Shown: positions 7,000 through 11,069 of the stretch, piece after piece | How the letters are laid out: the number at the start of each line of letters is the position of its first letter | Numbering within the stretch: the stretch's first letter is position 1 | Assembly: GCA_965365465.1 (NCBI GenBank) | Contig: CBDUBU010000130.1 | Span: 1-11,069 of the forward strand | DNA from: CBDUBU01 sp965365465 | Lineage (GTDB): Bacteria > Bacteroidota > Rhodothermia > Rhodothermales > DASSAV01 | Direction of reading: 5' to 3' | Length of the DNA: 11,069 nt | Program-made: the position numbers and the translations under genes | The notes under the pieces: model-generated | What the model saw: the letters and a program-made list of their open reading frames with translations, nothing else | Told to the model about the DNA's origin: nothing | The model's database searches: none

Positions 7000-8412
7000 T
7001 CAGATAGCGTGATCGTTCCGGCGCTGCGCCTGTGCTCGCTGGTCAATCCCCGTCTCAAGCAGATGCCTGTAGCGGGTAAACTGCACAATGGCATCGTCTA
7101 CCTGGATATCGCGGGGGCGCAGGGGGGTAGCCAGCACCAGCCCCTCAAAAGTTCGGCAACGGCTCAATGCTACATAGACCTGACCGCAGGCAAAAGCGCC
7201 GCCGGTCAGGTCTATAATGACCCGGTCAAAGGTCTTGCCCTGGCTCTTGTGGATGGTCACGGCATAGGCGAGGCGAAGCGGGAACTGCGTGAAAGCGCCG
7301 ACTACATCTGTTTTAATACTGTCTGTAGTGTTGTCATACTGGTATTTTACCATCTCCCACCGCACCGGTTCAACCTGTACTATTTGGCCGCCGCCGTCTC
7401 CCTGGATCACGACATCAATGGCATCCCTGCCAATGCGATGAATGCGTCCCATCGTTCCATTGACCCATCGGCGGTCTGCGTCGTTTTTGACAAACATAAC
7501 CTGAGCGCCCCGCTTCAGGGTGAGGCTGGCAGCAGTGGGAAGAGTATGTTCACTTTGATTCTGAAAAGCTCCGGATACCACCCCTTCGAAGCGATATGTT
7601 CTTCCCTTGAGCGCATTCAACCGATCTGTATTGATCTCGTCGGCGCGGCGGTTCGTCGTGGTCAGCGTGACATGAGCCTCGTCTTCCGGGGGCCTGAAGT
7701 CAGGAAAACAGCGGGCGTTTAGTCTTTCCAGATCGCTCCGGTTAGCTGTTTTGTTGCGGACTGCATTGAGCAGGGAGATGAATACGCTGTCTTTCTGACG
7801 GTAAACATACTCCATCTCCACAGTCTTCAGGCCAGCCTCTCGGAGCGACCTGGCGCTGAAGAAGTACGGCGTTTTGTAATTGGCTCTCAGGTATTGCTGC
7901 TCTGCCTCTGTGGAAATGACGGGGGGCAACTGAAACGGGTCTCCAATCACAATGAGCTGTACCCCGCCGAAAGGCTCTTTGGAACGCGGCCCGTTCAGGC
8001 GCATGAACCGGTCAACCCCATCCATCATGTCAGCCCGCACCATAGAGACTTCATCGATGACCAGCGCATCCAGCGCCCGGTACAGCGACTTATTCTTCAA
8101 TGCGCGTATCTCGGCTGTTGAGATAGGGCGAGGGGGCAGTTTGAAGAAGGAATGAATGGTTTCGCCCTGAACGTTGATGGCGGCTGCCCCAGTGGGGGCG
8201 ACGACGGCAACTTTTTTTCGGGTTCTATCCCGGAAGTACTGGAGCAGCGTCGATTTGCCGGTTCCGGCTTTACCTGTGATAAACAAGCACTGCTTGCTCG
8301 TTTCCATCAGGTTGAAAGCAGCCTCAAACTCCGGTCGAAAATCGAGGTTGAAAGGAACAGGTTCATTCAATGCCTGGCGAGAAACAATTTCTACCTTTTT
8401 CCTGATTCGCAT
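7000..8412 (-). CDS. Pif1-like superfamily 1B DNA helicase
   Basis: This is a predicted 5'-to-3' ATP-dependent DNA helicase of the Pif1/RecD2-like group, which unwinds forks, R-loops or G-quadruplexes in relatives. From the ATG at 8412 it has 470 residues. Visible motifs: Walker A GKAGTGKST (47-55), motif Ia VVAPTGAAAINVQGETIHSFF (from 70), Walker B VIDEVSM with Asp120 and Glu121, motif III GDPFQLPP (158-165), the 2A-domain TTTNRRADEIN (251-261), motif V AVTIHKSQGKTFD (384-396) and motif VI QVYVALSRCR (411-420). The core is complete; no extra C-terminal HRDC or UvrD-like domain is present. The start is uncertain. An ATG at 8517 overlaps the upstream kinase stop in an ATGA arrangement and would add 35 residues without family resemblance. 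The gene follows the kinase on the same strand and converges with the 5784-6956 gene, whose stop is 43 bases away; no hairpin is visible between them. Confidence 0.9.
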   Translation of the reverse strand: MRIRKKVEIVSRQALNEPVPFNLDFRPEFEAAFNLMETSKQCLFITGKAGTGKSTLLQYFRDRTRKKVAVVAPTGAAAINVQGETIHSFFKLPPRPISTAEIRALKNKSLYRALDALVIDEVSMVRADMMDGVDRFMRLNGPRSKEPFGGVQLIVIGDPFQLPPVISTEAEQQYLRANYKTPYFFSARSLREAGLKTVEMEYVYRQKDSVFISLLNAVRNKTANRSDLERLNARCFPDFRPPEDEAHVTLTTTNRRADEINTDRLNALKGRTYRFEGVVSGAFQNQSEHTLPTAASLTLKRGAQVMFVKNDADRRWVNGTMGRIHRIGRDAIDVVIQGDGGGQIVQVEPVRWEMVKYQYDNTTDSIKTDVVGAFTQFPLRLAYAVTIHKSQGKTFDRVIIDLTGGAFACGQVYVALSRCRTFEGLVLATPLRPRDIQVDDAIVQFTRYRHLLETGIDQRAQAQRRNDHAI

Positions 8413-8513
8413 GAGGTCAGGGAACAGCAATGCGCACGGCTGGAAGGGAAAGAAGTATGCGTTTAAACGGGGTGATGCCTGAAGCTGGTCGGAAATCAGT
8501 CCTTTCTGACAGG

Positions 8514-10367
8514 TCATGACTGCCGGACATTGTCGAAGATGCATTCGATGATTGTTCCACGGGGTTCCCCGCGCCGGATGTCAAACGAAGCATTGATAAC
8601 CGCAGCCCTGTATCTCATGGTTCGTAGACCAATCCCTTCCGCGCCCTTCTGGGCTTCCTCTGAAATGCCCAGGCCATCATCCTGTATAGAGAGCGCAACC
8701 CGTCCGTTCTGTTCCGAGAGTTGCACCGTGATGGTCTTGGGTTGTGCATGTTTGATCGCGTTGTTGACGGACTCCTGCGCCATGCGATAGAGGTGAGTAG
8801 CCATGATGCCGTCTCTAACCAGAACGCGTTCTTGCGCCTTGAATTTGCAACGTATTCCAAATACGTCTTCTGTTTTCTCTACGAGGGTTTGGAGTGCATC
8901 CATCAGCCCGTCTGGCTGCACATCAACGGGTGCGAGCCGTCGCGAAAGGCGGCGCGTGCTCTGACGCGCGTCTTCAAGGAGTTCCGTTATCCTTCTGATA
9001 TAGTGTAGATGCGGCGATGGTTCGGCTTCCAACTTCTCCCGGAGTAGATCACCGAAAAAGGCAATGGCGGTAAGCTGTTGCCCCAGATCGTCATGTAAGT
9101 CCTGCCCTATCCGCCTCTGTTCGCGCTCGCTGATTTCCAGAACTTCACGCTCCAGGCGTTTTCGCTCGGTAATGTCATAAAACATCTCCAGGACGCATTG
9201 CTCGCCGATCAGTTCAATCACTTCAGCAGAGACGAGAATATCCCTTAGCTCTCCCGATTGTGTTCTGATCTGCAACTCCCTGTTGTCGTACCGGCGATGT
9301 TTCTCAAGCAGATCCCGGACGCGCTGGCGCTGGCGAGGACGCACAAAGATCCCGATTTCAAAAGAGGTAAGTCCGATCACATCTTCCTGGGAGAAACCTG
9401 TGAGCTGGGTAAAGCACTCGTTGATGTCCAGGAATCGGTCGTCTGACAAGGTAGCAATGCTGATAGCGACAGGAGCAGCCTGAAACGATTTGGAGAAGCG
9501 TTCTTCGCTCTCTCTGAGCGCCTTCTCGACCTGCTTTCGCTCCGTAATATCCGTAAAGGAGGCAACCACCGCATAAGGTTTTGCTTCACCGTTCCGGAAC
9601 AGCGGCTGGGTGTTGATGGAGATCCATGTTCGCTCGCCTCCCGGCTTATCCAGGCCCATCACCACGTCATGAAAAGAGACGCCATCCCTGAGTGTGACAA
9701 TAGCCGGGTGCTCGTCGCTTGCAAAGGGCGAACCGTCTTCATGCACGGCTTCCCAGTGAGGGTCCCAGGGCGCCTTGCCCGCCATTTCATCAGCCGTCAG
9801 GCCCATGATGCGTTCAGCGCTCGCATTGCAGGCAATGATCGTCCCGTCGGCTTCTCGCATGATGATGCCTTCAGCCAGAGCCCTCACTACCGACCGGTAG
9901 CGGCGCTCGCTTTCATAGAGCGCCTCATCTGCCCTTTTTCGCTCAATGGCGTATCGGATGGCACGTTCCAGAAGTTGAGTGTCGATCTGTCCCTTGACGA
10001 GATAATCTGCCGCGCCCGCTCGCATTGCGTCGATGTCGATCTCCAGCGTGCCCTGGCCCGTGAGCAGAATCATCGGCATCCTGCAGCCACGATTCTTTGC
10101 ATCACGGAGAAGATCGAGTCCGTCCCGTTTGCCGAGACGATAGTCGATCAGGCAGACATCGTACGCTGATGAAACGATTTCCTCCAGGCCCTCTTCATAG
10201 GTCTTGACCCATTTGAGTTCGCACTGCACATTCACGGCCCTGAGCAGCAGCGTTCGTGTGATGTAATAGTCGTCCTCGTCGTCTTCAACGAGAAGCACGT
10301 TGAGGATTTCTTTCTGTGCGACCTCAAACTTCATGTCTGCTTCCGGAGCGCATTCTAGGTATTCCAT
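8514..10367 (-). CDS. Receiver-PAS-PAS histidine kinase (HisKA_3/NarL-type)
   Basis: This is a cytoplasmic hybrid sensor kinase of 617 residues with no membrane segment. An N-terminal receiver domain (about 22-140) has the acidic pair in LLVEDDEDD, phospho-acceptor Asp75 in CLIDYRLG, Thr103 in LLTGQG and Lys125. Two PAS domains follow (about 152-278 and 286-402), each ending in an FTDITERK or FYDITERK motif that marks the PAC region. The HisKA_3 dimerisation region has His425 in GQDLHDDLGQQLTA, the form that pairs with NarL/FixJ response regulators. The ATPase has an N box QESVNNAIKHAQ (Asn536), G1 DDGLG (563-567) and G2 GIGLRTM (578-584). No partner output regulator lies in the window. An alternative ATG at 10334 has a GGAAG five bases upstream and may be the real start. 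The input is likely a phosphate signal from another kinase together with a PAS ligand, which is inference. Confidence 0.92.
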   Translation of the reverse strand: MEYLECAPEADMKFEVAQKEILNVLLVEDDEDDYYITRTLLLRAVNVQCELKWVKTYEEGLEEIVSSAYDVCLIDYRLGKRDGLDLLRDAKNRGCRMPMILLTGQGTLEIDIDAMRAGAADYLVKGQIDTQLLERAIRYAIERKRADEALYESERRYRSVVRALAEGIIMREADGTIIACNASAERIMGLTADEMAGKAPWDPHWEAVHEDGSPFASDEHPAIVTLRDGVSFHDVVMGLDKPGGERTWISINTQPLFRNGEAKPYAVVASFTDITERKQVEKALRESEERFSKSFQAAPVAISIATLSDDRFLDINECFTQLTGFSQEDVIGLTSFEIGIFVRPRQRQRVRDLLEKHRRYDNRELQIRTQSGELRDILVSAEVIELIGEQCVLEMFYDITERKRLEREVLEISEREQRRIGQDLHDDLGQQLTAIAFFGDLLREKLEAEPSPHLHYIRRITELLEDARQSTRRLSRRLAPVDVQPDGLMDALQTLVEKTEDVFGIRCKFKAQERVLVRDGIMATHLYRMAQESVNNAIKHAQPKTITVQLSEQNGRVALSIQDDGLGISEEAQKGAEGIGLRTMRYRAAVINASFDIRRGEPRGTIIECIFDNVRQS

Positions 10368-10487
10368 TCAGAGTAGCCATTTCGAACGTGGCATTGATGT
10401 CTGTAACCGGAGCTTACTTCCCATGGGAAATATAAGCAACAGGATCCGTTAATGGGACGTGATCCCCCATCTCAAACAAGCCGCAAA

Positions 10488-10533
10488 TAAACCGCGCCAG
10501 GCAACATCCTTTGTTGCTGATTCAGGCGGTTTA
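10488..10533. repeat. Nested inverted repeat in the divergent intergenic region
   Basis: An outer pair TAAACCGC (10488-10495) and GCGGTTTA (10526-10533) is perfect over 8 bp. It encloses a perfect inner hairpin, GCAACA (10501-10506) and TGTTGC (10512-10517), with loop TCCTT. The element lies 120 bases from the kinase start and 198 bases from the oxidoreductase start. It has no T run and no gene is transcribed into it, so a terminator role is unlikely; an operator pair or structured leader is more plausible. The rest of the 363-base gap (10368-10730) holds no visible gene. Confidence 0.4.
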
Positions 10534-10675
10534 CATTATTGTAACGTTTCTCTCAGCGCATTCAGCCGGCCTTTATTCAGCATAACGTAAAAGCTCCGGC
10601 ATGAAACGGCTTTACTTTCTGGCCCATTCTACCATGAGATAGACGGCAAAAGTGTGCTTTCCCCGTTTGTTTTTG

Positions 10676-10685
10676 GCTATATTGG
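10676..10685 (+). promoter_or_regulatory. Promoter-like motif upstream of the oxidoreductase gene
   Basis: GCTATATTGG lies 45 bases before the start codon. It is identical to 4360-4369 upstream of the TPR gene, and both are preceded by a T-rich stretch. It resembles the TAnnTTTG -7 box of Bacteroidota. Its position and its recurrence ahead of two plus-strand genes support a promoter, but a clean upstream box is not evident. Confidence 0.4.
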
Positions 10686-10730
10686 GCGCACACTACGCAA
10701 ACCCCAGGGTATGAAACAACTGCACCCGCC

Positions 10731-11069
10731 ATGAAAAAAATTTCAGTTCATGTGTCCACAAAGACCTCCAGAAGAACATTTGTGAAGCGGGCTGCCCTGG
10801 GTGCAGGAGTTGCTGCGCTGTCTTTCGGGCGCGCCCCGTATTCAGCCTGGGGAAAGTACAGGGGTGCATCTCAGCGCAAGCTAGGCGTTGCACTCGTCGG
10901 CCTCGGCTATTACAGCACAGACGTGCTGGCTCCTGCCTTACAAGAAACCCGGAATTGTATGCTGGCGGGGATCGTTACGGGCACGCCGTCAAAGGCCGAA
11001 GCCTGGGCCGCCAGGTATAACATCCCCTCCCGGAACGTCTACAACTACGACAGCTTCGACCAGATGGCC
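10731..11069 (+). CDS. Tat-exported Gfo/Idh/MocA-family oxidoreductase, 3' end missing
   Basis: This is a predicted NAD(P)-dependent sugar or polyol oxidoreductase of the glucose-fructose oxidoreductase family, likely periplasmic. The first 113 residues are present and the frame is open at the right edge. The N terminus carries a twin-arginine signal: SRRTFVKRAALGAGVAALSF fits the S-R-R-x-F-x-K consensus and is followed by a hydrophobic stretch. The mature part begins near KLGVALVGLGYYST, a Rossmann nucleotide-binding strand and G-x-G loop. The expected family pattern follows: LAPALQE, LAGIVTGTPSKAEAWAARYNIP and NVYNYDSFDQMA, where the potential-substrate lid region starts. The ATG at 10731 is chosen because an ATG at 10711 meets a stop after seven codons. 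The ribosome binding site is weak. The gene runs divergently from the kinase across a 363-base gap. Substrate specificity cannot be told from this fragment. Confidence 0.9.
   Translation, partial: MKKISVHVSTKTSRRTFVKRAALGAGVAALSFGRAPYSAWGKYRGASQRKLGVALVGLGYYSTDVLAPALQETRNCMLAGIVTGTPSKAEAWAARYNIPSRNVYNYDSFDQMA

Noticed and set aside
6997..7722. A 241-codon open frame on the plus strand
   Set aside because: It lies antisense to the conserved C-terminal helicase motifs and its translation has no recognisable domain; it is a shadow frame.
8413..8517. An N-terminal extension of the helicase from the ATG at 8517
   Set aside because: It is not chosen as the main start because the extra 35 residues do not resemble helicase sequence; it stays possible because of the ATGA overlap.
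1..11069. Mobile elements, CRISPR arrays, tRNA or rRNA genes and defence modules
   Set aside because: I saw no transposase or integrase sequence, regularly spaced repeats, tRNA-like cloverleaf or known defence domain. The Pif1-like helicase alone does not indicate a defence system.

Overview
The window looks like ordinary chromosomal DNA of a bacterium in the Bacteroidota/Rhodothermota area. This is inferred from gene content: a Tat-exported Gfo/Idh/MocA oxidoreductase, a TPR lipoprotein, a Pif1-type helicase, fumarylacetoacetase paired with a conserved unknown protein, and mostly weak ribosome binding sites. GC is moderate. Roughly the first 106 bases are different: 69 of the first 100 bases are G/C, and they read as a fragment of an unrelated protein on the minus strand. 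The left end therefore looks like a chimeric contig end or a recombination junction.

Layout, left to right. From about 109 to 1101 (+) there is an alpha/beta hydrolase whose 5' end is missing. A strong bidirectional terminator hairpin (1104-1143) separates it from a convergent small heat-shock protein (1164-1610, -). The leader of the heat-shock gene holds a near-consensus sigma-54-type promoter. Next is a minus-strand pair: an uncharacterised conserved protein (3206-4195) followed by fumarylacetoacetase (1900-3180), the last enzyme of tyrosine/homogentisate breakdown. A 287-base divergent intergenic region leads to a TPR lipoprotein (4483-5697, +) with its own terminator. After it come a cystathionine gamma-synthase/lyase family enzyme (5784-6956, +) and a convergent Pif1-like helicase (7000-8412, -). 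The helicase lies downstream of, and is probably co-transcribed with, a receiver-PAS-PAS-histidine kinase (8514-10367, -). A 363-base divergent intergenic region with a nested inverted repeat precedes the oxidoreductase (10731 to the right edge, +), which is cut by the window.

Most of this is housekeeping or metabolic content. I see no defence island, mobile element, CRISPR array, RNA gene or clear new multi-gene system. The points most worth following are the unknown partner of fumarylacetoacetase, the sigma-54-like promoter of the heat-shock gene, the kinase-helicase arrangement, the structured intergenic repeats and the foreign left end.
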